64,000 nt of DNA from Aquibacillus sediminis (GCF_005870085.1 NZ_SZNM01000012.1:1-64000), one strand, 5' to 3'. Positions 26,328-37,345 are shown, numbered from the stretch's first letter. Program-made: numbers and translations. Notes: a model not told the origin generated them from the letters alone.

Positions 26328-26771
26328 ATGAGATATACGAAAGCTTTGTTCCTAAAATTCGTTATGGTCACTGTAGTAATTGGGGTTGTATTCAGCTTAT
26401 TTTTTGGGGTTAATTTTGGTGATATATTCATAACAAGTTTAATTCTAACAACATTTGCATTTGCTGTTGATGTCTTCTTTTTACCAAGAATAGGTAATGT
26501 CATGGCAACAGTTGGTGACTTTGTAGTTGCTTTCTTTGGTATATGGGTACTCGGTGGTTACTTTTTTGAAGGTGTACTTCCGTTAGTCACCACTTCCTTC
26601 ATCGCAGCGATCATAATAACGATCGGCGAGGCTATTTACCATCGCTACTTACGAAATCATGTATTTGTGAATGAAGATTATCCAACATTCTCTCGCCCCT
26701 CTTCTACAGCGAATCTTCAAACCGAAACAAGTGAAGAATTAGATCCTGACATCAAAAACAAACAGAAATAG
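26328..26771 (+). CDS. DUF2512 (YndM-like) membrane protein
   Basis: 147 residues, four membrane segments in the first 110 residues, then a hydrophilic tail. The KFVMVTVVIGVVFSLFFGV opening, FGDIFITSLILT, LPRIGN and ATVGDFVVAF are typical for DUF2512. Function unknown; found in bacilli. AAAGGAGGA precedes the ATG. Confidence 0.85.
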   Translation: MRYTKALFLKFVMVTVVIGVVFSLFFGVNFGDIFITSLILTTFAFAVDVFFLPRIGNVMATVGDFVVAFFGIWVLGGYFFEGVLPLVTTSFIAAIIITIGEAIYHRYLRNHVFVNEDYPTFSRPSSTANLQTETSEELDPDIKNKQK

Positions 26772-26779
26772 TTCACAGA

Positions 26780-26853
26780 CTGGGACATGGGGACAGGGCA
26801 CTTGTCCCACCAGCGCTATCAACTGGGACACGGACCCTGTCCCCATGTCCCAC
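26780..26853. repeat. GGGACA REP-like inverted pair
   Basis: CTGGGACATGGGGACAGGGC...TTGTCCCAC, 14-nt linker, CTGGGACACGGACCCTGTCC...ATGTCCCAC. Lies between two co-directional genes, 9 nt after the DUF2512 stop. Confidence 0.9.
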
Positions 26854-26877
26854 CTAGAAGGATAGGAGGTTTTCGAT

Positions 26878-28005
26878 ATGGAACGTAAGGGTTTTGCACG
26901 TGATAATGACTATTATGATAAGGTGATTGGGTTAAATGGTAGGCATGCGATTGACCCTCAAGTTTTGGAACAGAAAGTTGCCCTAAAAAAAAGCTTAAAG
27001 CCCTTGCATGAGCAAGTGATTGTCATTACAGGAGCTTCTAGTGGTGTGGGGCTTGTAACAGCAAGAATGGCGGCATATAGAGGGGCAAAACTCGTTTTAG
27101 CCGCTAGAAATAAAAAGGCTTTGGAACAATTAACAGAAGAATTAAAAGCACAAGGCTACCCAGCGACCTATGTACAAGCAGATGTAGGAATTGAAGAAGA
27201 CGTTCAAAAAATTGCTGAAACAGCCATCAAGGAATTTGGACGTTTTGATACATGGGTAAATAATGCTGGTGTAACCATCTACGGCTATGCAATGGATGTA
27301 AGCATCGAAGATATGAAGCGGATGCACGATACCAATTATTGGGGTGTTGTCTACGGGAGCAAAGTTGCGGTAAACCATTTCAAACAGCGCGGCATACCTG
27401 GAGCGCTCATTAATGTTGGAAGTCTTTTCGGTGATCGCGGTACGATCATCCAATCTACTTATGCTCCATCTAAATTTGCCGTCCATGGCTGGACAGAAAG
27501 TCTACGCATGGAACTGGAAAAAGAAAAGGTACCAGTCTCTGTTACCCTTATTCATCCCGGGCGAATCGACACGCCATATAACGAGCACGCCACTAGTTAT
27601 TTAGATGAACATCCTGTACACAAAGGAATGATTTATCCACCAGAAGCAGTCGCTGAAGCAATTCTTTTTGCTGCAGAACACCCGAAACGCGACATGTATG
27701 TTGGTTCGCAAGCTAAACTTTTGGCACTGTTGGGAACTCTTTTTCCACGATTAACAGATAAACTAATTGAAATGTTGATGGCTCCCACACAGTATGCTAA
27801 CCGTCCTTCAGATTCAAATAACAATAGTGCGCTGTACCATGCTGGTTATGGAATGCATGAAAGAGGCACCAATGTTGGTTGGATTCGTGAACAAAGCATT
27901 TATGTGAAAGCAGCTAAACAGCCAGCACTCTCAGCAATCACAGTCGCTGCGATAGGCGGCATTTTCTTAGCGATCGCTAGGAGAAAAAAGCACGGTAGTA
28001 CCTAG
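26878..28005 (+). CDS. SDR family oxidoreductase with C-terminal anchor
   Basis: 375 residues. Rossmann nucleotide site TGASSGVG (about residues 52-59), NNAG, and the active site with Ser in NVGSLFGDRG and YAPSK (Tyr and Lys). The C-terminal third is an extra region ending in a hydrophobic helix (SAITVAAIGGIFLAIARRKK), so it is probably tail-anchored. The N-terminal 40 residues are also extra. Substrate unknown; the neighbouring fatty acid peroxygenase suggests lipid metabolism. GGAGG precedes the ATG. Confidence 0.88.
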   Translation: MERKGFARDNDYYDKVIGLNGRHAIDPQVLEQKVALKKSLKPLHEQVIVITGASSGVGLVTARMAAYRGAKLVLAARNKKALEQLTEELKAQGYPATYVQADVGIEEDVQKIAETAIKEFGRFDTWVNNAGVTIYGYAMDVSIEDMKRMHDTNYWGVVYGSKVAVNHFKQRGIPGALINVGSLFGDRGTIIQSTYAPSKFAVHGWTESLRMELEKEKVPVSVTLIHPGRIDTPYNEHATSYLDEHPVHKGMIYPPEAVAEAILFAAEHPKRDMYVGSQAKLLALLGTLFPRLTDKLIEMLMAPTQYANRPSDSNNNSALYHAGYGMHERGTNVGWIREQSIYVKAAKQPALSAITVAAIGGIFLAIARRKKHGST

Positions 28006-28094
28006 TTATCGAAGCGTACTACCTCCCTCCACTTTTGCAGGAAAACAAATGATTAAACATAAGGGCAAATCTAATACTATAGTTAGAGTTATGA

Positions 28095-29372
<1,278 letters not shown>

Positions 29373-29373
29373 A

Positions 29374-29442
29374 GTGGGACATGGGGACAGGTCCACTGTC
29401 CCATTTGCTGGCTGGGACACGGTCCCTGTCCCTTTGTCCCAC
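29374..29442. repeat. GGGACA REP-like inverted pair
   Basis: GTGGGACATGGGGACAGG...CTGTCCCA, 11-nt linker, TGGGACACGGTCCCTGTCCC...TTGTCCCAC. Starts 2 nt after the P450 stop and lies between convergent genes. Confidence 0.9.
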
Positions 29443-29450
29443 GTTCAATG

Positions 29451-30656
29451 TCAGTTGTCGGTGTAGTTAATGTAGCTAAGTGCTTGCTTTAGGTCTGCAA
29501 TTAGATCATCAACATTTTCTATCCCTACTGAATAACGAACGAGGCCTTCTGGGATACCAAGTGCAGCACGCTCTTCTGGTGTATTTTCAATGTGACTTGT
29601 GGTTCGAGCAGGACCTACTGTTGTTTCAACTGCACCAAGGTTTGCCGCTCGATTGGCGTATTCCAGTCGTGGTAAGAATTGACGAACGGCATCCATTTCC
29701 CCTTTCACAGCAAAACTCAACATTCCACCAAAATCACGCATTTGTTTTTTTGCAATATCATGGTTTGGATGATTTTCTAAACCTGGATAAAAGACAGCTT
29801 CGACCTTATCATGTTGCTGCAAAAAGCGGGCAATTTTATCTGCACTTTCACATTGTTGCTTGATCCGTAAATGTAACGTCTTCATTCCTCGCAACAATAG
29901 ATATGCTGCCATTGGATCCAAACTTGCACCGTTTATTTCACGATAATGATAAATTTTTTCTACTAATTCTTCATCATTACTACAAACAACGCCTCCTAGT
30001 GCATCCGCATGACCACCTAGAAACTTCGTAGCACTGTGAATCACCAGGTCAACGCCGTAATCAAGTGGATTTTGTAAAATCGGTGTTGCAAACGTGTTAT
30101 CAACAAAGACAAGTGCACCAACTTCGTGAGCAACCTTAACCATCCGTTCAATATCGGTAATTTTCACAGTCGGATTGGTTGGTGTCTCCAAATAAAGAAT
30201 GTCGCATCCTTTCCTTACTTCCGCTTCCATTTCCTCGTGATTCCCCGTCTCACAAAGAGTGACATCGATATTTAGCTTGGGTAAAAATTCATCAAATATC
30301 TTGTTCGTACCACCATACGTATCCTTAATCGATACAACACGGTTTCCTGGAACTAGAAAAGTTGCTAGCGCATTACTAATAGCAGCCATCCCGGTAGAAA
30401 AACTTGTGGCAGCCTTAGCCCCTTCCAAATCCTTCACTTTATCTTCGAAAGATTGAACGGTCGGGTTAGTATTTCGACCATAAATATGCCCCTCTTCCTT
30501 ACCAGTAGCCACATAAAACCAATGGTCCATGTCGTCATAACCATATGAAACACTATGAACAACAGGAACTTGTGTTGCACCATGTACCCGATACTCTTTT
30601 TCTCCAGCCCATACCGAGCGGGTATCAACACTTGCACGATGTTCTTTCCTTGTCAT
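29451..30656 (-). CDS. Cys/Met metabolism PLP enzyme (cystathionine gamma-synthase/lyase family)
   Basis: 401 residues, fold type I. PLP Lys211 in HSATKFLGGHADALGG; YGRNTNPTVQSFE and TGMAAISNA near the N-terminus and the R-S-V-G-I-E end are typical of MetB/MGL-like enzymes. The family covers cystathionine gamma-synthase, cystathionine gamma-lyase and methionine gamma-lyase; the sequence alone does not separate them. No met or cys partner lies next to it. ATG 30656 has AAGGGGTGG upstream. Confidence 0.88.
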   Translation of the reverse strand: MTRKEHRASVDTRSVWAGEKEYRVHGATQVPVVHSVSYGYDDMDHWFYVATGKEEGHIYGRNTNPTVQSFEDKVKDLEGAKAATSFSTGMAAISNALATFLVPGNRVVSIKDTYGGTNKIFDEFLPKLNIDVTLCETGNHEEMEAEVRKGCDILYLETPTNPTVKITDIERMVKVAHEVGALVFVDNTFATPILQNPLDYGVDLVIHSATKFLGGHADALGGVVCSNDEELVEKIYHYREINGASLDPMAAYLLLRGMKTLHLRIKQQCESADKIARFLQQHDKVEAVFYPGLENHPNHDIAKKQMRDFGGMLSFAVKGEMDAVRQFLPRLEYANRAANLGAVETTVGPARTTSHIENTPEERAALGIPEGLVRYSVGIENVDDLIADLKQALSYINYTDN

Positions 30657-30681
30657 CCATACCACCCCTTGTCAATGTAAA

Positions 30682-30704
30682 TATATGGGCTGAACACCCA
30701 TATA
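30682..30704. promoter_or_regulatory. Hairpin/operator upstream of the PLP enzyme
   Basis: TATATGGG-CTGAACA-CCCATATA: perfect 8-bp inverted repeat with a 7-nt centre, 26 nt before the start codon. It could be an operator or a leader hairpin; no S-box or T-box features are seen. Confidence 0.4.
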
Positions 30705-30781
30705 CTCTCATCGTACTGAATGACACACCTTTTTACCATACGACAAAGTGTAAGAAAATCTCACACTCCCACCATACACTC

Positions 30782-30869
30782 CGGGACATGGGGACAGGTT
30801 TACTGTCCCACATTTGGATTCAACTGGACTGGGCTGGGCTGGGACAAGTGCCCTGTCCCCATGTCCCAC
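30782..30869. repeat. GGGACA REP-like inverted pair
   Basis: CGGGACATGGGGACAGG...CTGTCCCAC, 28-nt linker with three GGGCT-type steps, TGGGACAAGTGCCCTGTCCC...ATGTCCCAC. It ends 5 nt from the ung stop. Confidence 0.9.
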
Positions 30870-30873
30870 CGAT

Positions 30874-31542
30874 TTATGTAATGCTCCAATCAATTTCTTC
30901 TAATCCAATTTCACGCAAGATGGCATTTGTTTTGGAAAATGGGCGACTTCCAAAAAAACCTTTATTCGCTGAAAATGGGCTGGGATGTGGCGACTTAATG
31001 ATGTAATGTTTTGGCGATGTGATCAGGGATTGCTTTTGTTGTGCATTCCTTCCCCAAAGAATAAATACAACTGGTGTTTCGCGTTCATTTAACAGTTCGA
31101 TCACCCTGTCTGTGAACTTCTCCCACCCCAGTGACCGATGCGAGTTTGGACTCGCTGCCCGGACAGTTAAGACTGCATTCAACAGCAACACACCTTGTTT
31201 CGTCCAGTTCACCAAACAACCATGATTTGGAATTTCTACCCCTAAGTCCGCATGCAATTCCTTATAAATATTTCTTAACGATGGTGGAACGGTAACTCCT
31301 GGCTGAACCGAAAAACTTAACCCATGCGCTTGTCCTTTTCCATGATATGGGTCTTGTCCAATAATGACCACCTTTGTATCTTGATAACCTGTATAATGTA
31401 GTGCATTAAATATATCATTTTGATTAGGATAAACTACGTTTGTCTTGTATTCTTCCTTCAATCTCTCTCGCAATTGCTGATAATATGGCTTTTCAAACTC
31501 CTCCTCTAACAACGGAGCCCAATCATTGTGTAATATTGTCAT
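30874..31542 (-). CDS. ung: Uracil-DNA glycosylase
   Basis: 222 residues, family 1 UNG. Catalytic Asp64 in [20 protein letters not shown] and His186 in [13 protein letters not shown] are present, as is [10 protein letters not shown]. It removes uracil from DNA to start base-excision repair. AAGGAG lies upstream of the ATG. Monocistronic, with REP-like units at both ends. Confidence 0.97.
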   Translation of the reverse strand: MTILHNDWAPLLEEEFEKPYYQQLRERLKEEYKTNVVYPNQNDIFNALHYTGYQDTKVVIIGQDPYHGKGQAHGLSFSVQPGVTVPPSLRNIYKELHADLGVEIPNHGCLVNWTKQGVLLLNAVLTVRAASPNSHRSLGWEKFTDRVIELLNERETPVVFILWGRNAQQKQSLITSPKHYIIKSPHPSPFSANKGFFGSRPFSKTNAILREIGLEEIDWSIT

Positions 31543-31565
31543 TCATTCAACACTCCTTTTCATTA

Positions 31566-31734
31566 GTGGGACATGGGGACAGGTTTACTGTCCCACCCCA
31601 CGTACTGTTCCATAAACGAAGGACATCTCCTCAGATACAATGTAACTTCCTCTTCCTACTTACTGGCTATCGAGCTGAAATACCTTTTCCATTTTCACTT
31701 TGACCGGGACAAGTGCCCTGTCCCTCTGTCCCAC
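31566..31734. repeat. GGGACA REP-like pair with long linker
   Basis: Head unit at 31566-31597 and tail unit at 31703-31734 with a 105-nt unrelated linker between. The tail touches the stop of the AEC transporter gene. Confidence 0.85.
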
Positions 31735-31735
31735 C

Positions 31736-32704
31736 TTAGCCCACTATGATAATGAGAATGATGGAGATGGTAATAATGGAGATTATGGTGGTGGCAAGTA
31801 TGTATAATGGAGCTTGCTTCACCAATGTTTGATATTTATCAGCAAACACGTTGACAACCGCTCCCGTTGGCATAGCTGATAAAATAATAACGGCCATGGC
31901 CCACAAATTATCTTCAAGCGGAAATACAATATATACGAAGTAAGCAGCCACCAATGGTAGGATGATTAATTTCAAACTTAGTAGTGTCATAAATTCTGAA
32001 AACCTGTAATTTTTTCCCTTTAAAATATTCCGTTCACCCGTTAATCCTAGTCCTAAGGCGAACAAGGCGGTTGGACCTGCAGCAGGACCCAGAACATCGG
32101 TAAATACATAAATCGGTTCGGGAAGTGATAGTTGAAAAATAGCTACAGTAACTCCTAATAATAACGAAGCATTAATCGGATTTAATACAATCGATTTTAC
32201 AATCCAGCCAACCATAGGCAAAAACTTTGCTTGCGAGTTATGTTCCTCCACCGCAACCTTTTTGAGTTCAAATGTCAAAACAACCAACGTTACGATGGTT
32301 AGATCATAAATAAATGTAACAATCGCAGCCGGTACCGCTGCATCTTGCCCAAAGGCTGCGACTAACAATGGAATACCTAAAAATCCCGTGTTCCCATAGG
32401 TGGTAATCATCGCATACATGCTTAATTCTGGAAACCGTTTTTTAAAAATAACCTTAAATAATAATACCGTTAAAGCAAAACAATCCAATACAGTAAATAA
32501 ATTAGCCAAAATAAAGTTTACATTTATAATTTGATCGACAGGTGCCGTTGAAATGGAAGAAAATAGTAAGGCTGGAAGTGCAAAATAATAAACAAAATAA
32601 TTTAGCGAGGATCCCCCATTTGACGGTAATAATGCAAGCCTCCCTGCTAAAAAACCACATAACATGATAGCAAAAATCGGAATAATTACTTCAAATAAAA
32701 CCAT
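31736..32704 (-). CDS. AEC family transporter (auxin efflux carrier-like)
   Basis: 322 residues, about ten membrane segments in two inverted halves split by a hydrophilic loop (LKKVAVEEHNSQAKFLP). The broken-helix motif GNTGFLGIPLL and MPTGAVVNVFADKY are typical. Bacterial members export organic acids, for example malate or malonate; the substrate is not evident. GGGGGA precedes the ATG at 32704. Confidence 0.88.
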   Translation of the reverse strand: MVLFEVIIPIFAIMLCGFLAGRLALLPSNGGSSLNYFVYYFALPALLFSSISTAPVDQIINVNFILANLFTVLDCFALTVLLFKVIFKKRFPELSMYAMITTYGNTGFLGIPLLVAAFGQDAAVPAAIVTFIYDLTIVTLVVLTFELKKVAVEEHNSQAKFLPMVGWIVKSIVLNPINASLLLGVTVAIFQLSLPEPIYVFTDVLGPAAGPTALFALGLGLTGERNILKGKNYRFSEFMTLLSLKLIILPLVAAYFVYIVFPLEDNLWAMAVIILSAMPTGAVVNVFADKYQTLVKQAPLYILATTIISIITISIILIIIVG

Positions 32705-32732
32705 CACTATCCCCCATTTTTTTCTCAGTCAT

Positions 32733-32840
32733 TAGGGACAGAAAACCTGTCCCTATGTCCCTCTCAGTATAAAAGTTTAATAGATTTGTAGCAATAAACA
32801 CCTTATCTAGTGGGACAGAGAACCTGTCCCCGTGTCCCAC
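32733..32840. repeat. GGGACA REP-like tandem units
   Basis: Two units in the same orientation: AGGGACAGAAAACCTGTCCC at 32733 and GTGGGACAGAGAACCTGTCC at 32810, each closed by TGTCCC. The second lies 3 nt from the esterase stop. Confidence 0.8.
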
Positions 32841-32843
32841 TCC

Positions 32844-33905
32844 TTATTCGACATAGGTGTTTAGAAACTTGAGCATTTTTTCAAAATTTTCTTTGGCATA
32901 TTTATTATTTAGTGATCTTTCATATCTATGCCTAAGTTCCGCCTCATTTTTATCATACAAATTTAGAACGTGGGGGATGCTTAATTCGGTCATATGGTTT
33001 GCTAAGTCTTCTGCTTGATCGGTAAAGGTTGCTGTATTTCCATCCGTTATAAAAGATGGGGGAAAATCTGAATTCATATGAGTGATAACATTTGATTGTT
33101 CCACTTGATCACTATTTTTTAAATCATCTGTATCAAAATAAAGTTCGCCTAGGAATCGGAATTTAATATCTTTTAACAAGTTTCCAGTCTTATCAAAACG
33201 AGAAGCATCAAGCAGTGCGGAGTTGAATATTACTGCTTTGATTGCTTCTTTTGTTAAAGAGGGACTCATTCCCATTGATTCAGCATAATTGGGATTCGTT
33301 TGAATATTTACATATTGTCCGACTAGCTGCCCACCAGCACTTGCTCCAGCAAATACAATTGTGTCCATATCTAAACCATATTGATGACTAGATTGCTGTA
33401 AAAAATTTATTGCTTGATCAATTTGGTATATAGGCGTTGGATAAAGATAATCAGGAGTTAACGCATAGTCCATGCTTACTACATTAAATCCATTCTTTAC
33501 CAAACGCCTTAAATATCCTTGGGAATTATCTGCTAGTGGATCCCCTTCCACCTTGTCGCCCCATGCATATGCTCCACCATGAACATAGAAAAAAGTGGGG
33601 GGACAAGTTTCCGTATCATCCTTTGTTAGGTAAAGATCTAAATAACTGTTCGGATAATTTTCCCCATAAGCAATTTCCGATATATAGGTCGTACCATCTG
33701 ATAATGTCTTTTCTATTGGCGCCGACTTTGGTTGATAGGAGTTTATTTCACCATCCATCTTTCCCTTTTGCAATGCACTTATGACCGGTAGTGGTGTAAT
33801 TGCTATAATCATAAACATAAAAGCGACGATCCCTATCAAACAAATGGCTGCTACTTGTATGAATAAAAGGATTTTTCGTTGATGAACACTATCGTTGTTT
33901 TCCAC
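32844..33905 (-). CDS. Membrane-anchored alpha/beta hydrolase (esterase)
   Basis: 353 residues: an N-terminal signal anchor (about residues 12-35), then an HSL/BD-FAE-like hydrolase. HGG oxyanion motif in FFYVHGGAYAWG (109-111), nucleophile Ser189 in FAGASAGGQ, Asp in FITDGNTATF and His in ELRHRYE near the C-terminus. It would hydrolyse esters on the outer membrane face. GTG start at 33905 has AAGGGGA upstream. Confidence 0.88.
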   Translation of the reverse strand: MENNDSVHQRKILLFIQVAAICLIGIVAFMFMIIAITPLPVISALQKGKMDGEINSYQPKSAPIEKTLSDGTTYISEIAYGENYPNSYLDLYLTKDDTETCPPTFFYVHGGAYAWGDKVEGDPLADNSQGYLRRLVKNGFNVVSMDYALTPDYLYPTPIYQIDQAINFLQQSSHQYGLDMDTIVFAGASAGGQLVGQYVNIQTNPNYAESMGMSPSLTKEAIKAVIFNSALLDASRFDKTGNLLKDIKFRFLGELYFDTDDLKNSDQVEQSNVITHMNSDFPPSFITDGNTATFTDQAEDLANHMTELSIPHVLNLYDKNEAELRHRYERSLNNKYAKENFEKMLKFLNTYVE

Positions 33906-33990
33906 TTAGATGTCCCCTTCTTCTGTAGTCATGCCCTATTCGTAATTTGTACCAATTTACAAAAAAAACACACAAAGATACTATTTTTTT

Positions 33991-34082
33991 GAGGGACATG
34001 GGGGTGGTGGGACATGGGGACAGGTTTGTTGTCCCATCATTCAGTGGAAATGGCGGGACAGAGTGTCTGTCCCCATGTCCCA
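33991..34082. repeat. GGGACA REP-like inverted pair
   Basis: Partial unit GAGGGACATGGGGG, then GTGGGACATGGGGACAGG...TTGTCCCA, 18-nt linker, CGGGACAGAGTGTCTGTCCC...ATGTCCCA. Confidence 0.85.
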
Positions 34083-34124
34083 ATAACATCAATTTTCTCG
34101 GTGGTTTGTCTCGAATCAATCAGG

Positions 34125-34289
34125 TGTAAATTCATTCCGTAGTTCATCGCGCTGAGGTTCTAGTACACAATGAGCCACAGACCCTTGGACGAATCAGGGG
34201 GGAAAGCGAAAGTTTACTCCTACTTAAACATCTCCAGTTCATTTCATGTTGTTGTGGAAGTCTTACGGACGGTTGCAAGGGATAAATAA
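34125..34289 (+). repeat. Two-hairpin element, subfamily A
   Basis: Left part decayed; GGGGAAAGCGAAAGTTTACT, CCTACTTAAACATCTCCAG, GTGGAAGTCTTACGGACGGT and GGGATAAATAAA are clear. Confidence 0.65.
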
Positions 34290-34339
34290 AAAAAGTCACA
34301 TTAGGAGAAATGGAGGAGAGGGGGATAAGGGATTGGATA

Positions 34340-34401
34340 GTGGGACAGTGGACCTGTCCCCATGTCCCACCTTGGGACAGTGAACCTGTCCCCGTGTCCC
34401 A
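34340..34401. repeat. GGGACA REP-like tandem units
   Basis: GTGGGACAGTGGACCTGTCC... and TGGGACAGTGAACCTGTCCC... in the same orientation, 3 nt apart. The second touches the stop of the M20 gene. Confidence 0.85.
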
Positions 34402-35583
34402 TTATTTCAAATAGTTACATATGACGTGGCCGACTGATTTGGCTGCTACTAGGATGGCGTCTTCATCGAGATCGAATTTTGGATGGTGGTTGAAGTATGG
34501 TTCTTCCACCCCTTTTGGTGTACATCCGACATAGAAATACGATCCCGGTATCTTTTCTAGATAATATGCAAAATCATCAGATGGTGACATTTTAGGAAAT
34601 TCTTTTACCTCTTTAATATGATGATCGTCCGCTTGACTTAATGTCTCTGCAACGAAATCGGTCAGTGCTGGATCATTATATAGCGGTGGATAGTCCGGTA
34701 CATAAGTAAGTTCACAAGTTACACCGTACATTTCTTCCAATCCCTTAACAATTCGATGAACTTCTCGATCAATCACTTCTTGTGTCGCGTCATTGGAATA
34801 ACGGATATCCCCTTCAATTTCGATGCTATCTTTAATCACATTAAAGCTACCTTTTCCATCAAAGGAACCAATCGTTACGACACCCGCATCAAAAGGATTC
34901 ACCCTACGACTAACAACCGTTTGTACTGCAGTGACAAAATAAGAACCTGCAACAATCGCATCATTTGCTTTATGCGGAGATGAGCCATGCCCACCACTTG
35001 CTTGAATCTTTAATTTAAAGTACGTACGACCATTGAAAGAATAGCCACTATGATAGCCAACTGTTCCTGCTGGAGCCATTGGTAACACATGGATACCAAA
35101 AATCGCATCCAAATCATCTAGTTTACCTGTTTCCATGATACTTTTTGCACCACCAGGTGGTTCTTCTTCTGCATGTTGATGAATAATTTTAATTGTACCG
35201 TTCCATTCATCTTTTAATTGGATCAGACAGTCAGCTAGTATTAGTAAATAAGCTGTATGGGCATCATGACCGCATGCATGCATTACGCCGTCATTACTTG
35301 ACTTAAATTCTAAATCTGTTTCCTCATTAATTGGCAATGCATCAAAATCCGCACGAAGTCCAATTGTTTTGCCAGGTGAGGCACCTTTTATCGTGACAAT
35401 TATGCCGTGGCCGTTCCCTACATTTGTTTCGATTTCGACATCTTTGCCCTTATAAAAATCGGCAATGTATGCTGCTGTTTTTTCTTCTTTAAAAGAAAGC
35501 TCAGGATGCTGGTGTAAATAACGACGAATAGCAACCATTTCACTTTCACGCTTCTCCAACATGTTCATTAATTTTTCCTTCAT
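34402..35583 (-). CDS. M20 family amidohydrolase
   Basis: 393 residues, metallo-amidohydrolase of the hippurate/N-acyl-amino-acid hydrolase type. Metal-binding motifs: LRADFDALPI, MHACGHDAHTA, HQHAEEEPPGG (Glu pair) and FPKMSPSDDFAYYLE, with a dimerisation domain in the middle (SGGHGSSPHKAND). It releases amino acids from N-acyl or N-aroyl conjugates. It lies 63 nt downstream of an MFS permease on the same strand, suggesting uptake then hydrolysis, or product export. Start at ATG 35583 with AAGGGAG upstream. Confidence 0.9.
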   Translation of the reverse strand: MKEKLMNMLEKRESEMVAIRRYLHQHPELSFKEEKTAAYIADFYKGKDVEIETNVGNGHGIIVTIKGASPGKTIGLRADFDALPINEETDLEFKSSNDGVMHACGHDAHTAYLLILADCLIQLKDEWNGTIKIIHQHAEEEPPGGAKSIMETGKLDDLDAIFGIHVLPMAPAGTVGYHSGYSFNGRTYFKLKIQASGGHGSSPHKANDAIVAGSYFVTAVQTVVSRRVNPFDAGVVTIGSFDGKGSFNVIKDSIEIEGDIRYSNDATQEVIDREVHRIVKGLEEMYGVTCELTYVPDYPPLYNDPALTDFVAETLSQADDHHIKEVKEFPKMSPSDDFAYYLEKIPGSYFYVGCTPKGVEEPYFNHHPKFDLDEDAILVAAKSVGHVICNYLK

Positions 35584-35646
35584 TACATATGCTCCCTTCT
35601 GATTCCAATTTTTAAGGATAGGCACAACAAAGCGCCTATCCGACTG

Positions 35647-37068
35647 TTACCCTGCCTTTTGCGCTGATTTCTTCGTTGTTTTTGAAACTTCTACATCTCC
35701 CTCATGGTTTGGAACAAATACTAGGATCGAGATTAAGGACAAGGCCGCAAAAATGACATTGACAATAATTCCGACAGTTGCAGAAACATGAACAGAACTT
35801 ACCATAGCAACCGTACTATAAACAGTAGCTGAAATAGCTACACCAAAAGCGTTTCCTAGAGAACTCGCCATTTTGTAAATCCCGGAAGCTTCCCCTACTT
35901 TATCATCTGGCGACGCAGAAACAGCTGTATCTGTTGAAGGCGTTGCATACATTCCTAGACCTAAACCAAATAACATGAAACCAATAATGACCATAACCGT
36001 ATACATCAAGTTTGGTAAGAACGTTAGACCCATTAATGCTACCCCGATTAAAGTAGCTAGTGCTCCCCAGACCATTGGTTTTTTAGCACCAACACGTTGC
36101 ATGAGTTTTTCCCCGATACGAATCATAATAAGGATAACGACTAAATAACCAATCGATAACAATCCAGATTGAAACGAAGAAAAACCGCGTCCTACTTGTA
36201 CATACGTATTCGCAACAATTAACGTACCTGCAACTGCATTTAATAGGAAATTCGAAATTGTCGCCCCTGTATATGGCTTGTTTTTAAATAAATTAAAGTC
36301 AATTAGTGCATTTTTTCGTTTACCTTCATAACGAACAAAGACAATCACACCGACAACAGATATAGCAGCTAACGAAAGCGATGCAACACTTGTCCACCCA
36401 AAGTCTGCTCCTTGCGTAATCAAGATGTTAATCGCAAGCATCGTTACAATAAAGATTGCTAAACCACCAAAATCAAATTTAAATTTACCAGTCACTTTCG
36501 CTTTACTTTCAGGCACTTCACGAATGAGCCACATTCCTAATAAAGCGAAAATAATTGAAAAGACGAAAATCCATTTCCAACCCATTGACGTTGCAATAGC
36601 ACCACCGGCAAAGGAAGTAAGACCAGATCCTCCCCATGAACCAATTGACCAATAGCTTAGTGCACGCTGTCTTTCCGCACCTTCAAAGTATTCTTTCATT
36701 AAGGCAATTGTTGCTGGCATAACAAATGCAGCTGATAGTCCTTGTAAGACACGGCCAATAATTAATAGTGGCGCACCTTGGGCTAACACAAGTGCTAATG
36801 AACCGATCACACTTAAAATCAAACCAATATTGGTAAATTTCTTCCTTCCAATTCTATCCGCTAATCCACCAGCAACCACGATAAATAGCCCTGAAAATAG
36901 AGATGTTAAACTAATCGCGATATTTAACACACCTAATTCAACACCTAAATCTTCTTGAACTGCTGGAACAATGTTTACCATTGCTTGGGCAAATAACCAA
37001 AACGTAATAACACCAAATACAATACCAGTAATCATCTTATTTGTACCCTTATAAGCTGTAGCTTCCAT
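35647..37068 (-). CDS. MFS transporter, DHA2-like
   Basis: 473 residues with about 14 membrane segments. MFS loop motif GGLADRIGRKKF between TM2 and TM3, motif C-like GSWGGSGLTSFAGGAIA in TM5. The DHA2 family exports drugs or carries small organic ions. Forms a probable two-gene operon with the M20 amidohydrolase. ATG 37068 has GGAGG 6 nt upstream; an ATG two codons earlier overlaps it. Confidence 0.88.
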   Translation of the reverse strand: MEATAYKGTNKMITGIVFGVITFWLFAQAMVNIVPAVQEDLGVELGVLNIAISLTSLFSGLFIVVAGGLADRIGRKKFTNIGLILSVIGSLALVLAQGAPLLIIGRVLQGLSAAFVMPATIALMKEYFEGAERQRALSYWSIGSWGGSGLTSFAGGAIATSMGWKWIFVFSIIFALLGMWLIREVPESKAKVTGKFKFDFGGLAIFIVTMLAINILITQGADFGWTSVASLSLAAISVVGVIVFVRYEGKRKNALIDFNLFKNKPYTGATISNFLLNAVAGTLIVANTYVQVGRGFSSFQSGLLSIGYLVVILIMIRIGEKLMQRVGAKKPMVWGALATLIGVALMGLTFLPNLMYTVMVIIGFMLFGLGLGMYATPSTDTAVSASPDDKVGEASGIYKMASSLGNAFGVAISATVYSTVAMVSSVHVSATVGIIVNVIFAALSLISILVFVPNHEGDVEVSKTTKKSAQKAG

Positions 37069-37092
37069 TTTCATCCTCCTCTACTTTGTTCA

Positions 37093-37113
37093 ATAGTTAA
37101 CAAACTTAACTAT
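37093..37113. promoter_or_regulatory. Inverted repeat operator upstream of MFS-M20
   Basis: ATAGTTAA-CAAAC-TTAACTAT: perfect 8-bp arms with a 5-nt centre, 25 nt before the MFS start codon. Form and position suit a MarR- or TetR-type repressor site. No such regulator is encoded next to it. Confidence 0.5.
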
Positions 37114-37290
37114 AACCTTATTTTACTTATATTTTAGATTAGGAATAAGCTATTATTTCACTTCATCGCTAACTACTTTGTCACTATTTTTCATTTCATA
37201 ATTTACGGGTGAAAAATAAACCGTTATTTTTTTACAAAAAAAATTGTGGACTGGAGGTTTTAAAAGTGAGACAACATGTACTTCTAACAC

Positions 37291-37327
37291 AAAAACGCAT
37301 CAATGTTATTACACATTGATGCGTTTG
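37291..37327 (-). terminator. Terminator of the AraC-GH39 locus
   Basis: AAACGCATCAATG and CATTGATGCGTTT form a perfect stem with T tracts on both sides, just beyond the last codon at 37346. Confidence 0.85.
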
Positions 37328-37345
37328 ATTGCTAATTGCCGAAAA

